This document shows, one piece after another, positions 1-6,481 of a DNA stretch of 15,680 bases (position 1 is the stretch's first letter; each line of letters opens with the position of its first letter). The translations under genes were made by a program, and so were the position numbers. Below the pieces are notes generated by a model. The model ran no database searches, was not told the origin of the DNA, and saw only the letters and a program-made list of their open reading frames with translations. The stretch comes from an uncultured Clostridia bacterium (GTDB taxonomy: Bacteria > Bacillota > Clostridia > Oscillospirales > Oscillospiraceae), in the NCBI GenBank assembly GCA_932222125.1, contig CAKNZJ010000279.1, positions 1-15,680 of the forward strand, read 5' to 3'.

Positions 1-54
1 AAAGCATAAAAAGATACCGTCACAACATGTTGTGACGGTATCTTTTTATGCTTT
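1..54. terminator. 54-bp perfect palindrome, probable bidirectional terminator
   Basis: The first 54 bases are perfectly self-complementary, with two 27-base arms meeting between positions 27 and 28. The G+C-richer core stem (GATACCGTCACAACA and its complement) is followed on the + strand by a T-rich run (TTTTTATGCTTTT) and preceded by the matching A-rich run. It therefore looks like an intrinsic terminator working in both directions. It may continue to the left of the window. A repeat or recombination site is the alternative reading. Confidence 0.6.
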
Positions 55-75
55 TACAACATCTTGTGGCGGTAT
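22..75 (+). repeat. Imperfect direct repeat of the palindrome right arm
   Basis: Positions 22-41 (ACAACATGTTGTGACGGTAT) recur at 56-75 with 18 of 20 bases identical. The offset is 34 bases and the changes are G to C at 62/63 and A to G at 69. The second copy lacks the left arm, so it looks like a decayed partial duplicate of the palindrome. Confidence 0.6.
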
Positions 76-116
76 GAGGATCAACTGCCAGAACATGTGC
101 TGCACAGCAAGGAGGA

Positions 117-242
117 ATGAAACATATGTTTTGGTTCGAGGGGAATGGGCATGTTTGGGATAAATTGGACAAATTTTTTTGCAAAATAAGTGCTTGCATT
201 TTCAAGGTCTTCCAGGTATACTTAAAAAACGGAATGGAGTGA
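117..242 (+). CDS. Possible 41-residue small protein upstream of mraZ
   Basis: An open frame runs from ATG at 117 (or ATG at 126, two codons further in) to TGA at 240-242. A near-perfect Shine-Dalgarno, AAGGAGGA at 109-116, sits 9 bases before the ATG at 126 and directly abuts the ATG at 117. The product would be short, aromatic and basic (MFWFEGNGHVWDKLDKFF then a cysteine-containing tail). I do not recognise the family. The frame overlaps the likely mraZ promoter and MraZ boxes, so it would need a transcript from further upstream. It could equally be chance or a relic. Confidence is low. Confidence 0.25.
   Translation: MKHMFWFEGNGHVWDKLDKFFCKISACIFKVFQVYLKNGME
146..170 (+). promoter_or_regulatory. 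Candidate MraZ operator, three phased TGGRN boxes
   Basis: TGGGC (146-150), TGGGA (156-160) and TGGAC (166-170) lie at exactly 10-base steps with 5-base spacers. In E. coli, MraZ binds direct TGGGN repeats separated by 5 bases upstream of its own gene, and this array has that geometry. It lies just upstream of the predicted -35 box, so it could affect polymerase access. The spacing and sequence are seen directly; binding is inferred. Confidence 0.55.
194..222 (+). promoter_or_regulatory. Sigma-A type promoter for the mraZ operon
   Basis: TTGCAT at 194-199 and TATACT at 217-222 are separated by the ideal 17 bases. Transcription would start near 229, about 60 bases before the mraZ ATG. It is the best promoter match before the cluster and is flanked by candidate MraZ boxes on both sides. 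Confidence 0.7.
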
Positions 243-280
243 AATGGAGGTATTTCACGCAATTTTGGAGTAGAATGGGG
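235..280 (+). promoter_or_regulatory. Second set of candidate MraZ boxes in the mraZ leader
   Basis: TGGAG at 235-239 and 245-249 form one pair with a 10-base step. TGGAG at 266-270 and TGGGG at 276-280 form another. The pairs lie just after the predicted transcription start, and the last box runs into the mraZ ribosome binding site. Bound MraZ here would be expected to repress. The two pairs are 31 bases apart, one base off a continuous 10-base register. Confidence 0.5.
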
Positions 281-288
281 GAAAGGCG

Positions 289-705
289 ATGACTGGCACC
301 TATGAGCACAGTGTGGATAATGCCGGCCGCCTGATTGTGCCCTCCAAACTCCGGGAGAAGCTGGGGAAAACCTTTTACCTGGCTGTTGGGGTGAAGGAAA
401 ACCTAACGTTGTATCCCATGGGAACATGGGACAAGCTGCGTGAACGGGTGTCTGAGCTGTCCACCACCGACGCAGCGGCGATGGATCTATTTTTTGCCTC
501 TGCTCAACTGTGCGAGGTGGACAAGCAGTGGCGGTTTCAGGTGCCGGCCTATCTGAAAAGTTACGCTAAGATTGACCGGGATGTGGTGGTCACCGGCAAC
601 AATGACCGTGCTCAGATTTGGAGTGCGACAAACTGGAAAGCAAAGTCAGAGGAGCAGCTAAATCCGGAGACCATTGCCAATCTGCTGCTCGGATTGGGTA
701 TTTGA
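289..705 (+). CDS. mraZ: Transcriptional regulator MraZ
   Basis: This 138-residue protein has the MraZ layout of two tandem SpoVT/AbrB-like DNA-binding halves, close to the usual length of about 140. The first half carries the D-x-x-x-R signature as DNAGR (residues 10-14). The second carries it as DKQWR, with W in place of the usual G. MraZ forms a ring-shaped oligomer that binds TGGGN direct repeats and controls the division and cell wall cluster it heads, usually as a repressor. The ATG at 289 follows GGGGGAAAGG. It is the first gene of the operon, and its stop lies 4 bases before rsmH. Candidate TGGRN boxes lie on both sides of its promoter. Confidence 0.95.
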   Translation: MTGTYEHSVDNAGRLIVPSKLREKLGKTFYLAVGVKENLTLYPMGTWDKLRERVSELSTTDAAAMDLFFASAQLCEVDKQWRFQVPAYLKSYAKIDRDVVVTGNNDRAQIWSATNWKAKSEEQLNPETIANLLLGLGI

Positions 706-709
706 CGGT

Positions 710-1642
710 ATGGAATACGCACACAAGCCGGTTCTGTTGGATGAGTGCCTGGATGCCCTGGCAGTCAGGGAAGACGGCATCTATGTGGACGGCACCCTGG
801 GACGTGGGGGGCACTCTCTGGAGATTGTCCGCCGCCTGACCACCGGACGGCTGATTGGAATCGACCGGGATGGGGCGGCCCTGGACACAGCTCCCATACG
901 CCTGGAAGGGCATATGGATAAAGTCACTCTGGTACGGGGCAATTTTGGTGACATCACTGCCATTTTGGAGCGGCTGGGGGTGATGGGAGTGGATGGAATG
1001 CTGTTTGACCTGGGGGTGTCCTCTCCTCAGTTAGACGATGCCAGCCGGGGATTTTCCTATTTGCAAGATGCTCCGCTGGATATGCGCATGGATCAGTCCG
1101 CGTCACTCACCGCCTATGAGGTGGTAAACGGGTGGAGCGGAGAGGAGTTAAAGCGTATCCTGTGGCAGTATGGGGAGGAGCGGTATTCCAGTTCCATTGC
1201 CGCTGCCATCCTGCGTACAAGACAACAGGCTCCCATTCAGACCACCGGCCAGCTGGTGGAGATAATCCAGGCGGCCATGCCGGCCAGGGCCCGCAGGGAG
1301 AAGCAGCATCCCGCTAAGCGCTCCTTCCAGGCCATCCGCATCGCGGTGAACGATGAGTTGGGCCAGGTGGAGCGAATGCTGGATTGTGTGCTTCCGCTAC
1401 TCAATCGAAGGGGGCGGCTGGCGGTGATCTCGTTCCATTCCCTGGAGGACCGCCTGGTCAAGACGGCCTTTTCCGCCTGGGCGCAGGGCTGCACCTGTCC
1501 GCCGGACTTTCCAATGTGCGTCTGCGGCAACAGGCCAAAGGTCAGGCTGGTCAGTAGAAAGCCAATTACAGCTGGAGAGAAAGAGTTAATAGAAAATCCG
1601 CGGGCTAGAAGCGCAAAGCTTCGTGTCGCGGAAAAACTGTGA
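710..1642 (+). CDS. rsmH: 16S rRNA (cytosine(1402)-N(4))-methyltransferase RsmH
   Basis: RsmH (MraW) methylates the N4 of C1402 in 16S rRNA at the decoding centre, using S-adenosylmethionine. The 310-residue product begins MEYAHKPVLLDE, the typical family start, so I place the start at ATG 710 rather than at an earlier in-frame ATG at 674 inside mraZ. The SAM-binding loop VDGTLGRGGHS is at residues 26-36. Further family motifs are DLGVSSPQLD, RGFSY...PLDMRMD, FQAIRIAVNDEL and VISFHSLEDRLVK. Length is normal for the family. It begins 4 bases after the mraZ stop, and its ribosome binding site is weak, which suggests translational coupling to mraZ. Confidence 0.96.
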   Translation: MEYAHKPVLLDECLDALAVREDGIYVDGTLGRGGHSLEIVRRLTTGRLIGIDRDGAALDTAPIRLEGHMDKVTLVRGNFGDITAILERLGVMGVDGMLFDLGVSSPQLDDASRGFSYLQDAPLDMRMDQSASLTAYEVVNGWSGEELKRILWQYGEERYSSSIAAAILRTRQQAPIQTTGQLVEIIQAAMPARARREKQHPAKRSFQAIRIAVNDELGQVERMLDCVLPLLNRRGRLAVISFHSLEDRLVKTAFSAWAQGCTCPPDFPMCVCGNRPKVRLVSRKPITAGEKELIENPRARSAKLRVAEKL

Positions 1643-1698
1643 CCTGCTCTCCCGATCAAGTGGAAGGGAGGCCAGGTCTGATACACCATAAAGCAAGG

Positions 1699-1716
1699 CG
1701 CTGGCTTAAGCCGGCG
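1699..1716 (+). other. Short hairpin before the ftsL ribosome binding site
   Basis: CGCTGGC (1699-1705) and GCCGGCG (1710-1716) form a 7-bp stem with one U-G pair around a UUAA loop. It ends 7 bases before AAAGGAG (1724-1730). No U-run follows, so it is not a terminator. It might stabilise the message or tune ftsL translation. Confidence 0.35.
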
Positions 1717-1739
1717 GCGTGATAAAGGAGTACACTCTT

Positions 1740-2282
1740 ATGGCAACAGAGCGGAGAAGCCGGCGGTATCAGACTAACGGAAATGTGGCCTATCAGCCGG
1801 AGTACAGGCAAAGGGTTGCGGAGCGGCCTGTGCGCAAGGAGGTAGAGCGAATTCGCCGCCCCAGAATACAGCCTCGGGAGCGAGTGACTGCCCGTCCCAA
1901 TATCCAGGTTCGGCCAAAGGGGACAATAGCCCCCTTTGCGGTGGCTGGATTTCTGGCGATATTGGTGTGCGCTTTTTTACTGGTGGCAAGCAGTGCTCAG
2001 CTGGCTACAGCTAACAAGGATATTGTGAATCTGCGCTCAACCCTCAGTGATCTCCAGGATCAGGAGCAAAAGCTCCAGGCGCAGTATGAGCTGGCGTTTG
2101 ACCTGGATGCCATCGAGGGGCAGTTTATCAGCAATGGTTCCATGATCCGATCTAGGGCTGGTCAGACGGTCTACTTGGATATGCTGGAAACAGATAGCGT
2201 GGTCTATTATGAGAATGTGGGGCAGGGGTTGTCCGGACTGCTCCGGCAGACCAGGGAATTTTTGACCAATATGCTTCCGTAA
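1740..2282 (+). CDS. ftsL: FtsL-like septum formation protein
   Basis: The 180-residue protein is a single-pass membrane protein of the FtsL/DivIC type, identified by architecture and position between rsmH and the PBP gene. Residues 1-60 are a long, strongly basic cytoplasmic tail. Residues 62-84 form one hydrophobic segment. Residues about 87-118 have the heptad-like pattern of an extracellular coiled coil (NLRSTLSDLQDQEQKLQ). FtsL links FtsQ/DivIB and the septal synthase (PBP and FtsW) in the divisome. The ATG at 1740 is chosen because AAAGGAG lies 9 bases upstream; a GTG at 1719 would precede that site. FtsL proteins diverge quickly, so the call rests on context and topology. The basic tail is longer than in typical FtsL. 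Confidence 0.8.
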   Translation: MATERRSRRYQTNGNVAYQPEYRQRVAERPVRKEVERIRRPRIQPRERVTARPNIQVRPKGTIAPFAVAGFLAILVCAFLLVASSAQLATANKDIVNLRSTLSDLQDQEQKLQAQYELAFDLDAIEGQFISNGSMIRSRAGQTVYLDMLETDSVVYYENVGQGLSGLLRQTREFLTNMLP

Positions 2283-2301
2283 AAGCAGGCGTAAAATTGA
2301 T

Positions 2302-2332
2302 ATCATAAGGATCATGACCCGGCACATACACT
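2302..2332 (+). promoter_or_regulatory. Candidate sporulation sigma-E promoter for the PBP gene
   Basis: CATACACT at 2325-2332 matches the sigma-E -10 consensus CATACANT exactly. TCATA within 2302-2309, 15 bases upstream, resembles the -35 element. In Bacillus subtilis, spoVD is transcribed by sigma-E, so this placement makes biological sense. Transcription would begin near 2340, giving a leader of about 110 bases. No convincing sigma-A promoter is seen in this gap. Confidence 0.4.
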
Positions 2333-2350
2333 ATGGATATGGAGAGCTTC

Positions 2351-2394
2351 AAGGGGGCGTGAGGACTGGAAGGGTCTCTTGCGCCCCTTTTCCA
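2351..2394 (+). terminator. Imperfect hairpin with short T run in the ftsL-PBP gap
   Basis: AAGGGGGCG (2351-2359) pairs with CGCCCCTT (2382-2389) with one bulged G. Inside it, GAGGAC (2361-2366) pairs imperfectly with GTCTC (2374-2378). The run TTTT follows at 2388-2391. It looks like a weak, leaky terminator or attenuator that would reduce read-through from the mraZ promoter into the PBP gene. The rest of the 169-base gap holds the candidate sigma-E promoter and the PBP ribosome binding site (AGGGAG, 2438-2443). Confidence 0.4.
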
Positions 2395-2451
2395 ACGTAT
2401 CCAGGGGTAGAACGGCCCAAAGACATCTCAATTGGATAGGGAGCGATAACC

Positions 2452-4887
2452 ATGGAACAATCAAACCGAAAGTCCAGACATTCGGGTGAAAAAAATAACC
2501 GTAGTCTGTTTCGTAGAACCATCGCCCTGATGGTATGCCTGGGTATTCTGGCATTTGCGCCTATGGTGCATCAACTCTATAAACTCCAGATTGTTGAGCA
2601 TGATCAATGGGAGCAGCGTGCGGCCAACCAGCAGACCAAGAGTATGACGGTTACTGCCAACCGAGGTACGATCTATGACCGGGATGGCAGGGCTATGGCG
2701 CTGTCCGCAACGGTTTACCGCCTGATCCTGTCCCCCTTGGCAGTGATGGATTCCGTGGATAAGAACAAGTATGTGGACGATAACGGCCATAAGGACAAAG
2801 AGGCCTATGAGCAGGCTTTGGAGGCCAAACGAACGCTCATTATCAATGGTCTGGTGGATATTTTGGGCCTAGATGAGGAGACGCTGTGGAAGCGTATTCA
2901 GCGCACCAAATCTGCCTATGAGGAAGTGGCCCTGGAACTGGAGGATGAGGAGGCCAAGGCTATCCGGGAATTTATCCAGGAGAACAAGTTGGCCAATATG
3001 CTGTATCTCACCCCTGACAGCAAGCGATACTATCCTTTCTCCTCTGTTGCTGCCCATGTGCTGGGCTATATGGCTGAGAATGAGAATAGCGGGGGCAGGA
3101 AGGTAGGGGCTCAGGGCATCGAGGCGTTGTATGAGGATGCCCTGTCCGGAAAGTCGGGTCGGGTGGTCACCTCCCGAAACGCCTATGGTATGGAGCTGCC
3201 CTCCGGCTATGATATGTACTTTGATGCCCAAAACGGCTATAACCTGAATCTTACCCTGGATCAGCGGGTTCAGGCTATGGCAGAGCAAACCTTGGCGGAG
3301 GGCATTGAGACCTATGACGTGCAAAAGGGCGGCTTTTGCATCGCTATGGATCCCAGCACTGGGGCTATCCTGGCCATGGCCAGCACACCCGATTTTGACC
3401 CTAACAGTTATGCCAGCATTCTTGACCCGGGGCTGTTGTCCGGGCTGGAAGCACTGGGCCAGACGGTGGGAACGGACAGCGATGAATACTCCGCCCAGGT
3501 GAGCGCCGCCAGGAACAAGCAGTGGCGGAATAAGGCCCTGTCCGACACATATGAACCGGGATCTACCTTCAAGCCGCTGACGGTGGCCATGGCCTTGGAA
3601 GAGGGGCTGATCTCTCTGGATGACCACTACCACTGCAGCGGAGTCAAGACCGTGGGTGGCTGGCCGATCCGCTGTCATAAGCGCAGTGGTCATGGAGATC
3701 AGACGCTCACCCAGGCGGTGGAAAACTCTTGCAATGTGGCGCTGATGGAGATTGCCGAAAAGATAGGGGCGGAAAGGTTCTGGTCTTACATGATGGACTA
3801 TGGACTGGGGATGACCGACTCCACCGGCATCGATCTGGTGGGGGAAGAAGGAAGCATCCTTTGGGATGAGGAGACGTTTAAGGGGCCGTACGGAGCGTCT
3901 GCCCTGGCCACCGGCTCCTTCGGCCAGACATTCAAGGTAACGCCAATCCAGATGATCACCGCCTTTGCCTCAGTGATCAATGGAGGCCATCTGATCACTC
4001 CCTATCTGGTGCAATCTATCCAGGACGACAACGGCAACAACGTCTACAACCGGGAGATAGAGGAGGTGCGCCAGGTCATCAGCGAGTCCACCTCCCAGGT
4101 AGTGCGCGGGATTTTGGAGAGTGTGGTGGAAAATGGCTCTGGACACAACGCCTATATGAGCGGTTACCGCATCTCGGGGAAGACGGGTACTTCGGAAAAG
4201 CGAGATGAGCAGGACAATGATGATGTCATCTGCTCCTTTATGGGCTATGCTCCGGCCGACGATCCTAAGGTGCTGGTGCTGTTGGCCTATGACTCTCCAA
4301 AGAGGTCTGCTCCCGGCTCTAACTACACCGTGTCCGGCACTTACATCAGCGGCGGCAACATCACTGCTCCTATGGCGGGAAAGCTCATCGCCAACATATT
4401 GGATGATATGGGTGTGGAGCGGCGGTACAGCTCAGAGGAGCTGACTGCGGTTGACACCACCATGCGCTCGGTGGTAGGACAGGAGCTGACAGCGGCCAAG
4501 AGTATGTTGGAGAAAGCGGGGCTGCGCTGCCGCACCATTGGTACCGGGGCCAGGGTCACCGCTCAGGTGCCCGCTGCCGGAGTATCTATTCCAGGTCAGT
4601 CCACCGTCATTCTCTATCTTGGGGATGAACGACCGGGAGGAGAGGTGGAGGTGCCTACTTTGAAGGGGTTGTCGCCTGCCGCCGCCAAGAGCCGCTTGGA
4701 GGATATGGGGTTATTCATGCGCTCTGCGGGAGTGTCGGACTATACTGATGCTTCGGTATCCGCTGTTTCCCAGTCGCTGGAGGCTGGAGCTACAGTTGCC
4801 ATCGGCACTGTTGTGGAGGTGCATTTTGTGAGCAATGTGATGGACTATGACGTGGCCAATAAAAATGACTATGGATGGGAGAGATGA
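2452..4887 (+). CDS. spoVD: Class B penicillin-binding protein with two PASTA domains (SpoVD/PBP2B type)
   Basis: This 811-residue transpeptidase cross-links septal or spore cortex peptidoglycan outside the membrane. It has one N-terminal anchor (about residues 23-42) and a PBP dimerisation domain beginning near RGTIYDRDGR. The transpeptidase domain carries all three active-site motifs: STFK (Ser371, Lys374), SCN (426-428) and KTGT (577-580). Two PASTA domains follow, at about 666-727 and 730-798. Before the catalytic serine there is an extra segment of roughly 25 residues (GLEALGQTVGTDSDEYSAQV) that I do not expect in the family. It is larger than B. subtilis SpoVD, which has one PASTA domain. 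AGGGAG precedes the ATG by 8 bases. It is the only such PBP in the window, so a division role (PBP2B) is as likely as a spore role. Its probable partner is the FtsW/SpoVE gene downstream. Confidence 0.92.
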   Translation: MEQSNRKSRHSGEKNNRSLFRRTIALMVCLGILAFAPMVHQLYKLQIVEHDQWEQRAANQQTKSMTVTANRGTIYDRDGRAMALSATVYRLILSPLAVMDSVDKNKYVDDNGHKDKEAYEQALEAKRTLIINGLVDILGLDEETLWKRIQRTKSAYEEVALELEDEEAKAIREFIQENKLANMLYLTPDSKRYYPFSSVAAHVLGYMAENENSGGRKVGAQGIEALYEDALSGKSGRVVTSRNAYGMELPSGYDMYFDAQNGYNLNLTLDQRVQAMAEQTLAEGIETYDVQKGGFCIAMDPSTGAILAMASTPDFDPNSYASILDPGLLSGLEALGQTVGTDSDEYSAQVSAARNKQWRNKALSDTYEPGSTFKPLTVAMALEEGLISLDDHYHCSGVKTVGGWPIRCHKRSGHGDQTLTQAVENSCNVALMEIAEKIGAERFWSYMMDYGLGMTDSTGIDLVGEEGSILWDEETFKGPYGASALATGSFGQTFKVTPIQMITAFASVINGGHLITPYLVQSIQDDNGNNVYNREIEEVRQVISESTSQVVRGILESVVENGSGHNAYMSGYRISGKTGTSEKRDEQDNDDVICSFMGYAPADDPKVLVLLAYDSPKRSAPGSNYTVSGTYISGGNITAPMAGKLIANILDDMGVERRYSSEELTAVDTTMRSVVGQELTAAKSMLEKAGLRCRTIGTGARVTAQVPAAGVSIPGQSTVILYLGDERPGGEVEVPTLKGLSPAAAKSRLEDMGLFMRSAGVSDYTDASVSAVSQSLEAGATVAIGTVVEVHFVSNVMDYDVANKNDYGWER

Positions 4888-4888
4888 T

Positions 4889-5398
4889 ATGACTGCTGCC
4901 CCAGTGGCGGTGGTAGGCCAAGGTGGAACGCTGACAGCCAGCCTGCTGCGCCGTCTCATTGGAGTGCCGGTGGTGGAGTTAACCCCTTACCAGGCAGCGC
5001 TGGAGGGGGGCGGCTACCGGGCGGTTGTGGTGGAAAATTTTGATCTGCCCAGTCAGGTCGGGCTCACCGGCTGCGGGGTGGCCCGATGGGATTTGTCGCA
5101 GCGCTCCGGGGTGACGGTGGTGGGCCTGGACGATCCGGCGGGGCGCCGGCTGGCTCAGGCCATGCCCGGGTCGGTGTATGCTTATTCCGACGGACGGCCT
5201 CAGGCTGACCTGACGGCAAAGAACGTGCGTCTGGGGGAACAGAGCCTGGAATTTGAGGCGCTTACCGACGGCGAGTTGATGCGAGTGCGGGTGCCCTGTG
5301 GGGAGCAGCCCCGGCTGTATGACCATTTGGCAGCGCTGGCAGGAGCCCTGGCCCTTGGGATACCCCTGTCCGACGCAGTGGCCAGACTGGGTGGATAG
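4889..5398 (+). CDS. Degenerate MurE-like mini-protein (Mur ligase central-domain relic or pseudoenzyme)
   Basis: The 169-residue product sits where murE normally lies, between the PBP gene and mraY. It reads like a shortened central domain of a Mur ligase. VAVVGQGGTLTASLLRRL (residues 6-23) aligns by eye with the MurE P-loop region (consensus GTNGKTTT). Thr14 replaces the essential lysine. GLDDPAGRRLA (79-89) matches the NADD region, ADLTAKNVRL (106-115) a MurE-typical strand, and LYDHLAALAGALALGIPL (143-160) the G-x-F-N-x-x-N region, with key residues changed. The N-terminal UDP-sugar domain and the C-terminal amino-acid-binding domain are absent, so it is unlikely to ligate. ATG 4889 is chosen: GGGAGAG (4877-4883) lies just upstream, and the PBP stop ends one base before. 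The frame is intact and its base composition matches its neighbours, which suggests retention rather than fresh decay. The family is inferred by eye. Confidence 0.6.
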   Translation: MTAAPVAVVGQGGTLTASLLRRLIGVPVVELTPYQAALEGGGYRAVVVENFDLPSQVGLTGCGVARWDLSQRSGVTVVGLDDPAGRRLAQAMPGSVYAYSDGRPQADLTAKNVRLGEQSLEFEALTDGELMRVRVPCGEQPRLYDHLAALAGALALGIPLSDAVARLGG

Positions 5399-5449
5399 AA
5401 CAGGCATGAGAGAGACAGCCGATACCAAAGAAGTTGTGGAGGTCTGGAC

Positions 5450-6436
5450 ATGAGAATTATATTGGCGGCATTGAGCGCGTTTGCAGTATCAGCAGTGGCG
5501 GGGAAGCTGTTGATTCCCGCACTGCGGGCCCTGAAGGCAGGGCAGTCCATTAAGGAGATTGGCCCAAACTGGCACAAGGGCAAGGAGGGGACCCCGACCA
5601 TGGGCGGCTTCATGTTCATCATTGCCGCGGTGGCGGCGGTGGTGATGTTTGGCTGGCAGGATATGGCCGATGGGGACTGGTCCGCCCTGTTTGTGCTGAT
5701 TTTTGCCCTGGTGTATGGAGCCATTGGCTTTGTGGACGATTACAGCAAAGTGCGCAAGCGGGAGAACACGGGGCTGACCGCCGGGGCTAAGTTTCTGCTC
5801 CAGCTGGCGGCGGCAATCGCCTTTCTGGCTTTGTTGCGTTTCTATGGAGAGCTGTCACCCAACCTGTATCTGCCGTTTATCAACTCGTATGCCATTCTGC
5901 CCTGGCCGGTCTATCTGGCCCTGTCCGCCTTTATCATCGTGGGTTGTGTCAATGCGGTCAACCTCACAGATGGGCTGGACGGTCTGGCCGGATCGGTGAC
6001 ATTGCCGGTGATGGTGTTTTTTGCCGTGCTGTCCCTGTGGTGGGACCAGGGGGCGATCGGGGTGTTGGCTGGAGGGATTGCCGGCGGTATTCTGGGATTT
6101 TTGGCCTACAATTTCTATCCCGCTAAGGTGTTTATGGGAGATACTGGCTCCCTGTTCCTGGGAGGAGCGGTATGCGGCTTGGCGTTTGCCCTGGACGCGC
6201 CGTTGGTGCTGGCGCCTGTTGGGGTGATCTACATTGCCGAGACCATGAGCGACATTATTCAGGTGGGTTATTTTAAGCTTACCCACGGAAAACGTATTTT
6301 TCGCATGGCTCCGCTCCACCACCACTTGGAACTGGGGGGTTGGAGCGAGGTGCGTATTGTCCTCACCTTTGCGGGCATCACCATTGCTTTCTGTCTGCTG
6401 GCCTTTGTGGGGGTGATGTATCGGGGTGCGCTGTAG
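5450..6436 (+). CDS. mraY: Phospho-N-acetylmuramoyl-pentapeptide-transferase MraY
   Basis: MraY transfers phospho-MurNAc-pentapeptide from UDP to undecaprenyl phosphate at the inner face of the membrane, making lipid I. The 328-residue protein has about ten hydrophobic segments and all family motifs: GTPTMGG (47-53), the FVDDYSK aspartates (Asp96, Asp97), NLTDGLDG (171-178), MGDTGS (229-234) and APLHHHLE (287-294). Length is normal for the family. GGAGG lies about 7 bases before the ATG. A 51-base gap separates it from the MurE-like gene. The lipid I it makes is the substrate of MurG, two genes downstream. Confidence 0.97.
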   Translation: MRIILAALSAFAVSAVAGKLLIPALRALKAGQSIKEIGPNWHKGKEGTPTMGGFMFIIAAVAAVVMFGWQDMADGDWSALFVLIFALVYGAIGFVDDYSKVRKRENTGLTAGAKFLLQLAAAIAFLALLRFYGELSPNLYLPFINSYAILPWPVYLALSAFIIVGCVNAVNLTDGLDGLAGSVTLPVMVFFAVLSLWWDQGAIGVLAGGIAGGILGFLAYNFYPAKVFMGDTGSLFLGGAVCGLAFALDAPLVLAPVGVIYIAETMSDIIQVGYFKLTHGKRIFRMAPLHHHLELGGWSEVRIVLTFAGITIAFCLLAFVGVMYRGAL

Positions 6437-6481
6437 TGGCAAGAGAACGGGCAAAATCATGGGAAAAAGGGGAGAGAGGCA

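Noticed and set aside
674..709. Earlier in-frame ATG for rsmH
   Set aside because: It lies inside mraZ and would add 12 residues absent from the family. The product from ATG 710 begins exactly as RsmH proteins do.
2869..3693. Long open frame of 274 codons on the - strand inside the PBP gene
   Set aside because: It lies fully antisense to a clear PBP coding region, has no recognisable motifs, and is the kind of shadow frame expected in G+C-rich codons.
5406..5453. A 15-codon mini-ORF whose TGA overlaps the mraY ATG (ATGA), possible leader peptide for coupling
   Set aside because: There is no Shine-Dalgarno before its ATG at 5406, and mraY has its own strong GGAGG. The overlap is likely chance.
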